Below are positions 23,601 through 35,022 of a DNA stretch of 64,000 bases, piece by piece; positions within the stretch are counted from its first letter, which is position 1; each line of letters begins with the position of its first letter. The stretch covers positions 18,139 through 82,138 of the forward strand of contig JAHBMJ010003118.1 of the NCBI GenBank assembly GCA_018398765.1, written 5' to 3'. This DNA comes from Chromera velia (lineage: Eukaryota; Sar; Chromeraceae). Below the pieces are notes generated by a model. That model did no database searches. It was given only the letters and a program-made list of their open reading frames with translations, and was not told the origin of the DNA. Made by a program: the position numbers and the translations under genes.

Positions 23601-24566
23601 AAGCTTAGCAAGGACTGTTCTCCCTATGTTCTGCACACACTGAATGGCATCCTGTCTGCACTGCTCTTCGAAAGAGACCTCCTCCCTGTTGTTCCCTCCC
23701 TCTCTCTCGTGCTCCTCACCCTCTGCGTTGTCCTCTGATACCGTACCAGACCCCCCCTCGGAGTCCCCCCTAACACCTGAGGAACAAGAGTCCGACCTGG
23801 CATCTGCATCCCTCTCTCTAACCTCTGTGAGAGAGGAAGCCGCCCTGATCTCACGGGACCCTCTCGGACGTTCAGGAACGGTCTGAGAGTTGAACCACCC
23901 AGGGAAATCGCACATCTGTACCCCGCCTCTCTTTCTGTCGAGAGGTCGCACATTTCTCTTCGGGCTGCGACCTCTACGACTGCCCTCACCACGTTTTTTG
24001 CCCTGTTGTCCTCCACCTCCAAACCTGGGCAGACACGCGAAGGGCCCCCTTCTGGTGGGAAGAGAGGACGTTCTCTTGGTATCTGGGTCCTCCCGACTCT
24101 CCACCAACTCTCTGGGAAGGCGGAGAGGGGCATGTACAGGAACAGAGGACCCCCTCGGGCTTCCACCCAGTGGTTTGTTTGATGGTTGTTCGTTGTGTCC
24201 GTCTGCCGACTGAAACAGCTGGGAACTGGAAGAAGCCGAGGGGTCGTGTCCCTGTTGTTCCTCCGGAGAATGATGAATGCCCTCTCCACCTGACATATCA
24301 AGAGTGCTGCAGAAAGAGCAGAGGAAGAAGGGGGGGGAGATGGAGATGGGCGGGGAAGGCCAGAATGTTGCAAACAAATGATATGTTCTCCCTGTTGGGC
24401 ATCCAGGAAAGAGAGTTTCTTACCTTCCTGTTGCACGACTCGGTTTGAGTGGGGCTAGCGTGGCACCCCTCCCACTGTCAGAAGATTCACTGTCACGCCC
24501 TCCCAGACGAGGTTTCAAGAAACCGTCATGAGAGGAACTGAACGCTTCCGCAGCGTCGTCCGTCAT
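10212..24566 (-). CDS. Giant Ser/Glu-rich disordered protein with recurring SVxxLxxxFE motif
   Basis: Six-exon model (minus): 24424-24566, 21660-24306, 20868-21149, 20338-20577, 19634-19909 and 10212-19139, giving about 4171 residues. The start ATG at 24566 follows an A-rich context. Intron 1 is phase 2 and the other four are phase 0; all are GT-AG (donors GTAAGA, GTCAGT, GTGAGT, GTGTGT, GTCAGA). The protein is low complexity, rich in Ser, Glu, Arg and Pro, with no recognised enzymatic domain. A short motif of the form [ST]VxxLxxxFE recurs, for example SVGVRDRIAQFE in exon 2, SVKELRESFE near the end of exon 3, SVNDLKKKFE at the end of exon 4, SVNDLKKQFE at the end of exon 5 and RVSALRNQFK early in exon 6. 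Several are preceded by basic residues as in kinase sites. Exon 6 carries three long internal repeats, and the C-terminus may form a short coiled coil. A scaffold or cytoskeletal role is only a guess. Confidence 0.75.
13620..16300 (-). repeat. Three tandem in-frame repeats within the giant gene
   Basis: Within the last exon, three units (about 15620-16300, 14640-15195 and 13620-14300) encode near-identical blocks. Each runs from HTPPPLSPPAGDSAPPAAPS through RASGDRR and GSVGGIRERVQRL to SPSLFRxxRFFSPSRR; units 1 and 3 end in SLQEFELQQQQ. A more degenerate half unit lies near 17150-17480. High DNA identity between units suggests recent duplication or gene conversion. Each unit has a small basic amphipathic segment (RERVQRLLLSPF) set in acidic linkers. 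Confidence 0.8.
19250..19573. repeat. Intronic microsatellites and 40-bp duplication
   Basis: These lie in the intron between exons 5 and 6 of the giant gene. There is a CAAA run (19256-19275), an AAGA run (19285-19319) and a 40-base unit starting GCAACATCTCTCC, present twice in tandem (19494-19533 and 19534-19573). Confidence 0.75.
20100..20132. repeat. CA microsatellite in intron
   Basis: A CA dinucleotide run lies in the intron between exons 4 and 5 of the giant gene. A related CA/GA run (20579-20618) sits immediately upstream of the exon 4 acceptor, so on the coding strand a TG tract abuts the 3' splice site. Confidence 0.8.
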
Positions 24567-24839
24567 TTTTCCGCCTTCTTCTTGAGAGATGAAGGTTGTA
24601 GGTAAGAAGTTCTGAGTATCTGTTGCTTGACTGGTTTTGCTTAGAAATCGAAAGACACCCCTATCAGACTGTTCAAGTGCCGCTTGCGGCTGTGAGGTCT
24701 GACGGTTTCACTTCAATGAACGACTCCAACGATAAGCGATTAGAAGCCTTCACAACTTGGGAAGGCCGACAAGAGATCCAGAATGATCCAGGTATACGAG
24801 TGCGCACGCGCGTGCCCCTTCTGGTCACACACATGCACC

Positions 24840-25330
24840 GTATGATGCACGACTGAAATGCTCCCGGGGAGCATGCCGTGGCCCCCACAAGTTCATGAAC
24901 TGTTGAATTTCGTTGGCCGGCTCTGCCGGCGGCCACAGTATCTGATTGGTTGATCTCCGGTCGATCTATATTGCAACCTCGCAAACTTTTGGCATATGTA
25001 CTTGAGCTTATTCATATAGGGGGGTACTACCACTTTTAACATACCGTCGGCCGGGGGCCACGGCATCGCCGCGTGACACAATTTTCCGGGTGAGTGCCTC
25101 GGTCCCGGCCCAGAATCCGCAGGAGGCTGCCTCTTTGCATATATGCATGCATGATCGCGCCCCAAGGCCTGGGCTAGCTGCAGGAACATCGCCTCGGGGG
25201 GCAGCTCGGCATTGCCGAGATCAGCCAAAAGGCCCTGAGATCCCACGTACTCGCATAACGCATTTTTTCATTTGTAGGGGGTGGCTAGGCACCGGAGGCC
25301 TGGCGGGCCGGGCAGAGGGTTGAGACTAAC
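24840..25330. repeat. Dispersed GC-rich repeat family D2, copy 1
   Basis: The segment 25190-25275, read on the minus strand, matches 31255-31342 on the plus strand. Shared landmarks are AAATGAAAAAATGCGTTATG, GATCTCAGGGCC, GGCTGATCTC and GCTGCCCCCCGAGGCGAT. Other shared pieces are GGGTGAGTGCCTCGG and a GGGGGCCACGGC core. The copy is GC-rich in an AT-rich neighbourhood, contains CATG repeats and has no coding capacity. It lies between the giant gene and the secreted-protein gene. Confidence 0.6.
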
Positions 25331-26021
25331 TGTTGTCTCTCTGTCTGATTCACATGACATAGTATATCACTATTTATCACCTTTCATCGCCTTGGATGAT
25401 CAGGTGGCAGTTGAAGTTGTTGCTCAATGCAGCTCAAAATTATCTAGCCTATAATCTAGGATTATCAGACTTGTATTATCCTTAATTATCCTGTAATGCT
25501 AAAACAGAAAGTGTTCTCATCTCCCTTAATTGTAAGGAAAGGTGATGACTAAAAAGAACTTTGTCTGTCTTTATCTGTCTTTCGATATCTCTCTTCAATT
25601 TTAGCTTTAATTTCTCTCTTATCATGAATATTAGATCATACATGAAATCGAAAGTAACAAATCTTTGCATTGAACACCTAAAAATAATTGTACTGAGAAA
25701 ACATGATTTCTTCACTGGACAATTTAAAAACCCAGTAAAAAATTATTTTAAAAACCATTAATAGAACAAATGTAAATTAATTTCGTATACACTTAAAAAA
25801 ATTCATTAACTGCAGCTATTGCAAGCTGCGGCCTGCAAATAATGATACATCAATGTACATCAGTGGCAACTCTTTAAAAAATAGATTATATTCATAAGAA
25901 TTGCTTTCACACACAATCTGAACGGCTATTGAAACGGGTATGCCAATTGAAGGACGAAACAGTGGCAAACACGTCATTCTCCCACCACCGTCTGCATGTC
26001 CTCTCTCAGGTTCTGCAGTGC
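25331..26021. other. AT-rich intergenic stretch
   Basis: This is AT-rich unique-looking DNA between the 3' end of the secreted Cys-rich gene (26022) and repeat D2. No exon or RNA gene is seen. The polyadenylation region of the neighbouring minus-strand gene is expected here. Confidence 0.4.
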
Positions 26022-26340
26022 TTACACCCCTGCATCTAACCGAACAGCGTCCAGTACCCCCCCCACATTGTTTTCGTCTGTCAACCACGCGAGTCTGCCC
26101 TCCAGCAGGACCTCCGGCAGCTCCTTCAACGACTCGTCCACCTGCGCCCTCGCAGTGTAAAGGTCATCCAACCCGATTTGGATGTGCTCCTCCCAGGGGA
26201 TCTGCATTACTCAGAAGTCAAAATACAGAGAAGAATGCTTCCATAACAGACACAAAGTGAAACACAACTGCATCATCAGTGTACACACACACACGCACAC
26301 ACACACACACACACACACGCACCTACACGCACACACACGC

Positions 26341-26380
<40 letters not shown>

Positions 26381-26382
26381 GT

Positions 26383-26419
<37 letters not shown>

Positions 26420-27197
26420 CTCGAAGCCTGAAGGGAGTTCACGATCTTCGTCCGACCCAATCCGGCCGGAAACCCTCTAAGACTTCCCCGTGTGTCATCA
26501 CGAGCCAAGTCCCTTCGCATCCATCGGAAAGGAAAGTGCTTCAACAACTGTCTTTTCCCCTGCATGTGCATTTGCCTGGATCCGTGCATGTACTCTCCAA
26601 ACCTACCAATCAGTAGATGACATGAGCTCATCCTGGAAACTTCCTCTTCATTTCTTCCTCCACATGAATTTTCTTATCTCGTCAGGGTCTCTCTCTGCCT
26701 ACACATCCATGCATGCATGCATGCACACCGCGAATTGCTTGTCAGAGCATTAATTTTCGACCGACCTTCCCCAGCTCCTTGTCTCCGCCCCCAAACCCGT
26801 AACCCTTCATCGCCCTCTGTGCGAGGTTCTCTGCACCGTCCCAGACCTCCAACACTTTGCTCTTTGCAGTGTCACTGAGCTTGAAATTTCCGTTCAGCGT
26901 CTTGCTTAACCTGCAGTAGATAGATCGACAGCCAGATATTCGGATCGAGGATGTCTGGCACACACCGACTCGATCAGTTACATTTTCTTCAGCTGGAACT
27001 CCATCATGCAGAAGAAAATACAAATGAAAGAGCAATCACTCAAAATCCAAAGGAGCTATGTCAACTGATACGAAATCTTCCAGTCTTTTCATGAAGATTG
27101 ATGCTGCTCTCTCCTGTGTCAAGCTTGACCTTCCGCTGTCTCTGCGTTCTTTGCGGCTGAGACCCGAGCACAGCACACACACTTACACATATGCGCG

Positions 27198-27262
<65 letters not shown>

Positions 27263-29104
27263 GCTCCGAGGTCCTGAGTGTGTCTGTTGAAGGAGTGTGC
27301 ATGGTGGTCTCATGTTTGATAGCACTGGTTGAACAATCACAACCTTCATATGAATTTTGTATTAATAAACCATGCAGCAAAGCGGTCGCACCGGACTCAC
27401 CAATTGTCTTCTTGTCCAGATAATTTCGCTGTGATTGTGTCCACTCCCTTTGAGGTCTCCAAATCGACCTCGCTGAGGGGGGGAAGGGGGTGGGATTCGC
27501 CGAGCTGTTCTGCCTTTTTCTTTTTCTTCTTGTAACCAGGGGGGCCGTCAAGCAGAAGCTCCAATTTCTCCACCAGTTCCGATGTCTCCTTCCTCCCCTT
27601 TTGAAGGCCCCCTTCCAAAAACCCTATAGCGTTCACTGTCTGGGTGATACCTCCGTATGCCTTTGAGACAGTCTTCATTAACATGTCTGAAAACACCGAT
27701 TTCCACGCTACAAAGTCTTCTTCTTTTCCATATTCCGTGTCGATCGAATGTACTTCTGTGAGGTATTTGAGCTTCAGATCGATCAGACCGTTCACTTTTG
27801 ACATGCCTTCGAAGAGATCCAATACCTCCGGTCTACCGCAGTGCTTCACCTTCCCAGTGGAGGCGGTAGTGAACGGACATTTTAATTTCTGGACAAGATA
27901 TCCGATGCGGTTGAAATGCCTCTTGCGCTCCCAGAGTTGTAAGTACAAATTTTCCAAGTCTGTCTTCAAGTCAATCATGTTCTTCACCGCCTTTTCTTTG
28001 GACTCTGCACTTTTCTTTTCTTCCTCAGTCTCGCCCAGCAAATTCTTCAACCACCCAAAAATTGATTCGCGTTTCTCTTTCTTCACTGTCCCCTTCTCTG
28101 CAGCTGGCTCTGTCTTCTTCTCATCAACCAACTCCTCTCCATCAACCTTTTCCACTTCATGGTCGTCCTCCCCCACCCCCTCCGACTGCACCGGCTCTCC
28201 TGTGTACGAATCTATGACCACCCCTCCTGCAGCCCCCCCTTTGCCCGATTCCTCTTTTTCTTCCTTATCCTCTAAAGGAGGTAGGTGTCTGATCGACTCC
28301 TCGGCCAGATCGGGATCGAGTTCGATGGCTTTGAAGTGCAGGATCGCTACTTCCTCTTTGACTTTGAGGATGTGCTCGTGCACAGGTGTTGTGGCAAAAA
28401 CGTTCTTGAACCTGCATGCAAAGGGTGCATGCATGAGTGCGATTTGTTTTTATTTGATCCTCCCGCCAACCATGGATCCAAAAAGGAGTCAAGAATAACA
28501 TGGAGGGATGGGACGCGAGAGCAGAAAAAAACAAAAGAGAAGTCCGGAGGTGGGGAAAAACAAAGCAAACGATGAGAGTAAAAGCAATTGAATATCAAAG
28601 AGTTCACTCAGACAGGCACTCTGCGAAACCTGACAATGACTCCTATCATACCACAGGATTTCGCACTACCACCTTGCGTCTCTGCACTCTTTCTTTCAGC
28701 TAGCGAATTTGATCCAACTCACCAGATGTCTTTGCCCGTCTTTGCGTACTCCATCCATTTCTCCATCTCTTTCTTCCACGTCTCCACCGTGCCATCAATC
28801 GACTCCATCACCCCCGTCTCCTTCAATTTCTCCATCACTCCATCCCATTCAGAAGACCGAGTGACGGAGTCCGCCTGCCCGAAGACAGTCACGAGGGCAG
28901 AGGCGGGGTCTCCTTCGAGAACATCCAGGAGAGAGAGACACTGGTTGGACAAGTCTCGCAGGCCCTTGAAGAGCTTCACCTCTACCGTCTCCAGATGACT
29001 CAAAGCACCGATTGTGTGCTGGGCCGCTACATGCCTGCACGCAATGTTGGGGTCTTTGTTATCATGAGAGAGATGAGTCGTCTGCTTGTGGTGTGACGAC
29101 CTCC

Positions 29105-29149
<45 letters not shown>

Positions 29150-30568
29150 CATGTGTGTGTTCTTTTCATGGGACCGGACAGAGAATTAATATCGCTCAGG
29201 GATTCCGTAATTTGGTCAGTCCGTTGCTCGGTCGTTCCATCTTTGTCTTTCCTGTTTTCTGTGTGCATATGCGTTGCTGAATTCGTCTAAATATGGGACT
29301 AATATGCCTCTTGGTCTGCCTGCTTCCCTGCCTGAGCTTAGCTTCCATCCGAATGTCTCCTCTGCCTAGATACACTCACGCACGCACACACACGCGCGAG
29401 AGAGAGCGCGCGCGCGTGCTTCCTCACTCATTCACTCACTCACTGACTCACAGAAGGCAAAAGGCACTAGTGGAGTTTTGGTTTAGTGGATTGAGAGTGA
29501 GGCAGCCCCCCTGACGCCATCAAAGTCCCCTATCTTTTCTCGTGTACGCGTGTGTGTGCATGCATGCATTTCCGTTTCCACTGACCCGATCGGATTCCCT
29601 CCCTCTGTGAGGTTAAGCCCTTGTTGGGTGACTGCAGTCACAAGCAGTGCACCCATTTCCCATGCGAGCTCTTCGGGTATTTTCTTCTCCTTCAGGAACT
29701 CCTCTGTCCCTACCAGACCGTCCACCGTTATGTCGTATGTCTCCATCAGCCTCGCCAGGCCTGTGGACAGGAACATCTTCTCCTGCCTTGCCTCTGCCAT
29801 GAGGGGAGTCTCGACCTCCGTCAGAGCACTCCACAAAAAGGTTGTTGTACCGAGGCGGGTACGGGCGGAGGATATGGTTTTGCAAAACTGGGTGGTTTTG
29901 AGAATATCGGGCGGGAGGTAAAAACGTTTGACCTGGTAGCTGTCCGATCTCTTCACTAGAGACGAACACATATCTGGCCGTGGGTGACCACTGTTGACAT
30001 GGCTGAGTGCCTCAAAGAGTCTGTGCTCAATGTCCAGACAGAGGAAGAACGTACTAGGACACGCACGGGAGTCACAGAGACTGCAGGACTCTGGAGGTTC
30101 GAGTTTGGACACGAAGGTCTTGCAGGGATCGCATTGTTTGTTTCTTCTGGTGATCCCTGCACCGCAATACGTCTGGTCTCTGAAACCGTCTGACCCGTCC
30201 TTAGCAGGTTTCTGCAGCTGTTCGCATACTTGCTGTGGTGATGAGGGATTTTCATCGTCACTGGAGAGAAGACTCAAAGTCTTGGACCATCTGTCGGGGG
30301 ATGAGCGCATCTCTCTGAATATTTTGCATCCCTCTGCGGCCTCCTGGGAGAGTGTGCCGGATGCATAGCAACGATTGTTGAGCTCAAACCGAGACGCAAA
30401 CAGAGAATTGCAGAGCTCATCGGGGGTCTCCCTGCAGGCTTCCAGAGGAGGTTTGGGACACCCGGCGTTAGAGAAAATTCGGGAGCTCTTGTTTGAGGCA
30501 AGCTGAAGGGCCTCTGCTGAGGGGTACAGAAGCAAAGAAAACACAAGTCCGAACACAGACGGGAGCAT
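26022..30568 (-). CDS. Secreted Cys-rich protein of about 923 residues, unknown function
   Basis: Six-exon model (minus): 29586-30568, 28723-29034, 27401-28411, 26766-26910, 26419-26559 and 26022-26201. Intron phases are 2, 2, 2, 0 and 0, and every junction keeps the frame. Donors are GTCAGT, GTGAGT, GTGAGT, GTCGGT and GTTTGT. Residues 1-21 form a clear signal peptide ([20 protein letters not shown]). Residues 35-200 hold about 16 Cys, including CDPCKTF and CSLCDSRAC. The middle is acidic and lysine-rich around exon 3, with helical segments such as [11 protein letters not shown]. The C-terminal part is helical, without a membrane anchor, so a soluble secreted or lumenal protein is likely. No family was recognised. 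The last two donors are the weakest; GTTTGT at the end of exon 5 runs into a TG microsatellite. Confidence 0.75.
26279..26415. repeat. CA/CG-interrupted CA microsatellite
   Basis: About 135 bases of CACACA with CGCA interruptions fill most of the intron between the last two exons of the secreted-protein gene and run up to the exon 5 donor. Confidence 0.9.
27174..27262. repeat. CA microsatellite in intron
   Basis: A CA run of about 85 bases with a few CG interruptions lies in the intron between exons 3 and 4 of the secreted-protein gene. Confidence 0.9.
29100..29160. repeat. CT/TG compound microsatellite in intron
   Basis: A CT run continues into a TG run inside intron 1 of the secreted-protein gene. 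Confidence 0.85.
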
Positions 30569-31758
30569 CTTTGGGATTTGGGTCTGTCACTTCGAGTTGG
30601 AGACGGAAGAAAGGAACATCACATGCAATTTAAGACTCATTGAAGTCAAATCTGCTGCGAAGAGAGAGATCACCAGGGGTCTTTCTTTGCTGCTGAATTT
30701 TGTCTGCAGCAATGGAGTGTCTGTGCGCAACACTCATTGGCAAGAAGTCGCTACCAGACCGATGTTCGTACGATTCAATTATACGTACGTTCGTAAAATA
30801 CATCGTAAAATTTAACATGCATGCATGCATTTTGCAATGATCGATGCATGCATCCGCGGTTGGGGACGGCGCCGAGGCAAAAATTCGATCGGGCCCATAT
30901 GTAACGGGACACACCCAACTAGTTGGGTGAGTGCCTCGGGGGGCCTTTTAGGGGGTCGGCCATAATTTGATTGTTGCAAACCATCAGGGGCTTGGGCATG
31001 TCTTGCCTGCATGCATGCATGGGCAAGTGGTCGGCGGGGGCCACGGCAACGCGCGCAAAATGTGCTTTTCGGGACCGCATGCGCGCGGCTATATAATACA
31101 TGCGAGTTACTTGAGGGGCCGGCACGCATCATGACGTACGTACGAGCGCGGAGTAATGCGATCGCGGCTCCGTGCGAGTTGCTTGAGGGGCACATTTTGG
31201 AATCAGGGCGACACCGTGACACACAGACCGACAGACACCGAACCCGGCCCCCAAAAATGAAAAAATGCGTTATGCGAGTGCGTGCGATCTCAGGGCCTCT
31301 CGGCTGATCTCAGCAGAGCTGAGCTGCCCCCCGAGGCGATTCGCTTTCCGCGGGATCGCTCTTACGCGCGGATCTTAATTTACGGGACTCTCATCGCCTC
31401 TCCGGGACACATGCACGCATGCATGGCCCTCATGCATGCACCAGATGCCCATCGCCTGACCTATAATACACTTCTCACAGTCTGAGGTAGAAAAAGTGTC
31501 CCCAGCGGCACCCGAGTCATTCCCTCGAGCTGGCACGCAGTGTAGCAGAGAGGTACATAAGTGACCAGCCAGGAGTGCCGTAATCTGGTCTGTGTACAGG
31601 TGTTTATACAGATACTTTTGGGGTGTGAATTCCCCCTCTCTGTCCCATCCGCCTCCTCGCACATATATACTCATACGCTGTCACGTGTGCCCCTCTGCTG
31701 TATACTAAATCGTTCCTCTCACCCCTCTACGCATTGAATCAGAATACGAAGCAGCACA
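30569..31758. promoter_or_regulatory. Divergent intergenic region between two genes
   Basis: Starts of the minus-strand secreted-protein gene (30568) and the plus-strand gene (31759) face away from each other across about 1.2 kb. Promoters of both must lie here. Most of it is occupied by repeat D2, copy 2 (30830-31490), so little non-repetitive promoter DNA remains. No specific factor site can be named. Confidence 0.4.
30830..31490. repeat. Dispersed GC-rich repeat family D2, copy 2
   Basis: This region shares several blocks with 24840-25330, the best being 31255-31342 in inverted orientation relative to the first copy. It has many CATGCATG runs and partly palindromic pieces such as CATGCGAGTTACTTGAGGGG. 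That motif recurs 80 bases later as GTGCGAGTTGCTTGAGGGG. No reading frame of interest was found. Confidence 0.55.
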
Positions 31759-33719
31759 ATGCCGAAGGGACGGTCGAAGCACGGCGCAATGAAGCGCTCT
31801 GGCTCCTACAGGGCACGACTCTTCGACCTACCTGCCATTTGCATCCAGTTCGGGGCTTCTGCAAGTGACATGAAATGCTCAGCAATCAGGTCGGCCATTG
31901 GCTGTGTAGATAGATTGCGAGCCTGGGTATCGAACGACAGAGCCATGTGTATAGCTCATCATATGTCACCACCTGCGTTGCAAGCATCGCTTCGATACAT
32001 ATATACGCATAACGCATCTTTGGCTGCATGCATGCATGTACGTGTTCGTGCAGGTGGACTCTCCAGCAGCACCTCCACCAGACCCTCCACTTCAAGCCTG
32101 TGCACGCAAACTGCCTGAGTAGAGAGAGAATGCTGTACGTGTACTACAGGGAGGAGCTGGTCGATCAGGCCTTCAACGCCTTCTGCGCGTTCCCCCCTGA
32201 AGAAAGGGACTTTGACATGACAGCGTGCATCATCAGACACAAGTCCAGCACAGAGAAGGAAGTGGAGATCTCCCCCTCTGCTTCCTTTGCTGCTACGATT
32301 ACAAGCACACTGGGAGTGCAGGAGAGAGGTGAGGGAGAGGAGAGGGGAGGAAGGTCGTTTGAGGAGGCGATAAGAGAAAGAGAGTCTGAGTACAAAGCGC
32401 GCCACCAGGCAAGAAGAGCAGATGGCGATGTTAGTGCCGACGGAAGGACAGAAGGAAGGGCACAGAGACCAGCTGAGATGACGGACATCCGACGGGAAAG
32501 AGAGAGAGAAACGGGGGGAGCTTCATCCTGCAGTAAGAAAGAGAGAGGTAATGCGAATGTGAATTGCAGGATAAGAGAAGGAGAGGCAAAGGCAGGAAGG
32601 GGATTTGGAAATAATGTGGTGATATCCCGGGGACACGCTCTTTCTTTTCCCTTTCCTTTCTCTCCGAGTCCTCCCCAAACCCTCATACCCCCCGTTTCGC
32701 ATCAGGGAGAGACACCCGAGGTGGAAGGGCAATTTCAGAAAGCGCACAATTCTGATGTACAGAAAGAAAGGAGAAATTCGCACATACAACGAGTCGAAGC
32801 AAAAGCACCAGAAAGACAAATGAGAGGGCCGATGGGGGCGTCTCAGTCGACTGTGGACGAGGAAAGGGAAAGAAGAAATGGAGAAGAAGCAACTCGTGGG
32901 CATTCGTTTTCCTTCGATTGTCAGGAAGAAGAAGAGCAGGAGGAGAAGGAAGAAGAAGAGATCAGTTTGCATGACAGAATTCTTCGTGTCGCTGCTGCTG
33001 TGTGTGAATCAGAGGAGGAGGAGGAAAGAGAAGGAGAGAAAGAGAAAAGGGTGGTGCCCTTCTTTCTGAGTCAGAGGAAGAAGGATGCCCGACTGTTCCC
33101 TTCAGGTGAAGCTGTGCAGCTTGGGTCCCCGTCTCCCTCTTCCTCCCCTCTTGGGGTTCCGTTCGATGTGCTAACTCGTGAGTGTTGTTGGGGGCATCCG
33201 GTGTGTGTTAGAGAAGAGACTAGAGGCGGAGAGGGAGCGGGAGTGGAGAGACTGGGAGAAGGGACAGAATCTCCGGAAGAAAAAGAGGAAGCGACCACCA
33301 TATGTACGAGAGAGGCAACCCTGCCACAGACGCAGCAGAAGGATGGAGAACGAGGCGAAGAGTTCAAGAAGCCTCCGAGAGATCAGGAGACTGTCCGGAG
33401 GCCCTCTCTCACCACACAACCAGAGACGCCTAAGAGAATAGAACTGCTCATACAGACAGAGATGGAGAGGGAACCTCTCTCCCCCCTCTCTCTTCCTCCC
33501 CTCTCCACTTCCCCCCACATCCCCCCGGAATGTCCAACCGTCTCCTCCCCCCCCTCCGAGAGTGAACCTCGATCCCCCACCGCCCCTTCCTTCAGTCCCT
33601 TCGCCTCACCCTTCCTGGGTTTTCTGCACAGTCGCGGGCCCTCTCTTCAGATTCATCCTCATGAACGCCGTTCGCAGGTGGAGCCCTCCAGACAGACAAG
33701 GGAGTGCAGGGGAAACTAA
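31759..33719 (+). CDS. Hypothetical Glu/Ser-rich protein, two-exon model
   Basis: Model: exon 1 31759-31889 (ATG, donor CAG|GTCGGC) and exon 2 32054-33719 (acceptor GTTCGTGCAG), joining in phase 2 to give about 598 residues. The N-terminus (MPKGRSKHGAMKRSGSYRAR) is basic. The stretch WTLQQHLHQTLHFKPVHANC through to about residue 110 looks ordered. The rest is low complexity: Arg/Glu-rich, an acidic EEEEQEEKEEEE segment, and a Ser/Pro-rich tail. No domain was recognised. An alternative donor at 31946 would also keep the frame, so the exact exon 1 end is uncertain. The gene is divergent from the secreted-protein gene. Confidence 0.55.
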
Positions 33720-34542
33720 ACGAATGAGTAAACGGGGTTCTTGTCCCCATTGCACAACGTACAGAATTCGACTGAAATGTTTTGTGAGTCAATTGAAGCT
33801 TTACAGAGGGAGGGAGCGCGAAAGGGTTCCAACTATCGTCCTTCCCTTCCCCCCTCCCACCTACCATTCTGCCTGTCTGTAAAGGAAAAAACAGTCCTTC
33901 TCAGCACTCCGCAGAAAAGGGGAAAACAGAATTTGTCTATGCAACTTTTGTATGCATGTGCAAAGTCTCTCTGTCTGTACAGAATTAATCAAGAATGTCG
34001 CCAGTCGAAGAGGCACTTCTGTTGACCTGTAAGCGTCAGAGAATCTTGCAGAAAGTGATGAAGAAGAGGGCTTCTACTTCGACATGCACAGAAGAGGGAG
34101 AGGAGAGGAGGGAAGGAGACTGGACTGCAGGCCGAATCAAAGGAGGAGCCTCAATTGGTCGATCGATCGATGGGTGTTATGATGAAACAATTACAGCAGT
34201 CTGAAGGAAGCTGTCTCTCCGCTTCGATGATTCTGCATGGAGTCTCCTTTGGATCTTTTCTTTGCATGACTCACTTCCCTTGACTGTCTATGATTGTACA
34301 GAAAGAAAGGAAGGACCCAAGGGTGAACCGGGGGGAAGGGGGGCGGTGTGTCGACTGCATGTCTGTCCCCATGCATGAATCTGTCATGCATGCGGGCACA
34401 CTTGCTTGATGGTTTGTCAATGAGTGCATGCATGGTAAGACAAGGAAAGGACCGTGCAGCTGCAGGAACGAGTGTGCAGAGAAAGAAAGAAGGAAGGAGC
34501 GAAGGGCAGAGCAGCTGTGGGGAAGGGTCTCGACCAATCTAC
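33720..34542. other. Intergenic stretch
   Basis: This is 3' flank of the plus-strand gene. A short plus-strand frame at 33995-34204 starts ATG and encodes 69 residues without recognisable features, so it is not called. No RNA gene or mobile element is seen. Confidence 0.4.
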
Positions 34543-35022
34543 TCATCGCCGTTTCTCAGAAAGAAGTGGAATGGAAAATGATGTCTGTAAATGAGTGCAT
34601 GAGTGAGTGAGTGAGTGAGTGAGTGAGTGAGTCAGTGAGAGTGAGTGAGTGCACCGAGCAAGACTGGTGAATGCGCTATGCAAAAGAAGTTTCGTTGCCT
34701 TCATGTCGCAATTTCCGTTTGTTTTTGTCAGTGAGTGTACAAAAAAATCCACCCAGACTGTTGAACGTTGTACAGCCACGTTGACACTCTGATTGTTTCC
34801 AAAAGTTTGCCGAGATACTTTGACAGCCGATTCTTGTTGAAATGAAACTTTTTCGAGAAGCCAATGCCAGAGAGTCCCAGTACGTTTGTCTGCTTCGATC
34901 TGTACCTTAATTTGCTTCCTGCATGTCTTTGAAACCATCGAAAGCTCGCGTGGTTGAGGAGAAAGCATTGCAAAGATCCTACCCGAAGTGACTTTTGAGA
35001 CCACTGGCAGATGCCTCATCAT
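34543..35022 (-). CDS. Doubtful short gene, weak F-box-like start
   Basis: An open frame starting at the ATG at 35022 encodes about 159 residues. The segment RIFAMLSPQPRELSMVSKTC has the spacing of an F-box (LSPxxLxxxSxxCR), followed by a Lys/Gln-rich stretch. The last third is a translation of the GAGT microsatellite at 34600-34655. It could be a gene fragment, a first exon or chance. Codon content is unremarkable. Confidence 0.22.
   Translation of the reverse strand: MMRHLPVVSKVTSGRIFAMLSPQPRELSMVSKTCRKQIKVQIEADKRTGTLWHWLLEKVSFQQESAVKVSRQTFGNNQSVNVAVQRSTVWVDFFVHSLTKTNGNCDMKATKLLLHSAFTSLARCTHSLSLTHSLTHSLTHSCTHLQTSFSIPLLSEKRR
34600..34655. repeat. GAGT tetranucleotide microsatellite
   Basis: This is a run of GAGT units with a few interruptions. 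Confidence 0.85.

Noticed and set aside
25190-25275. U2 snRNA gene suggested by GGCCTTTTGGCT
   Set aside because: Only about a dozen bases match; the branch-point recognition region and Sm site of U2 are absent and the block is in a dispersed repeat.
32548-32569. 22-nt GTAATG...TTGCAG intron in the gene at 31759-33719
   Set aside because: The frame is open through it and removal would shift the frame of the long exon.
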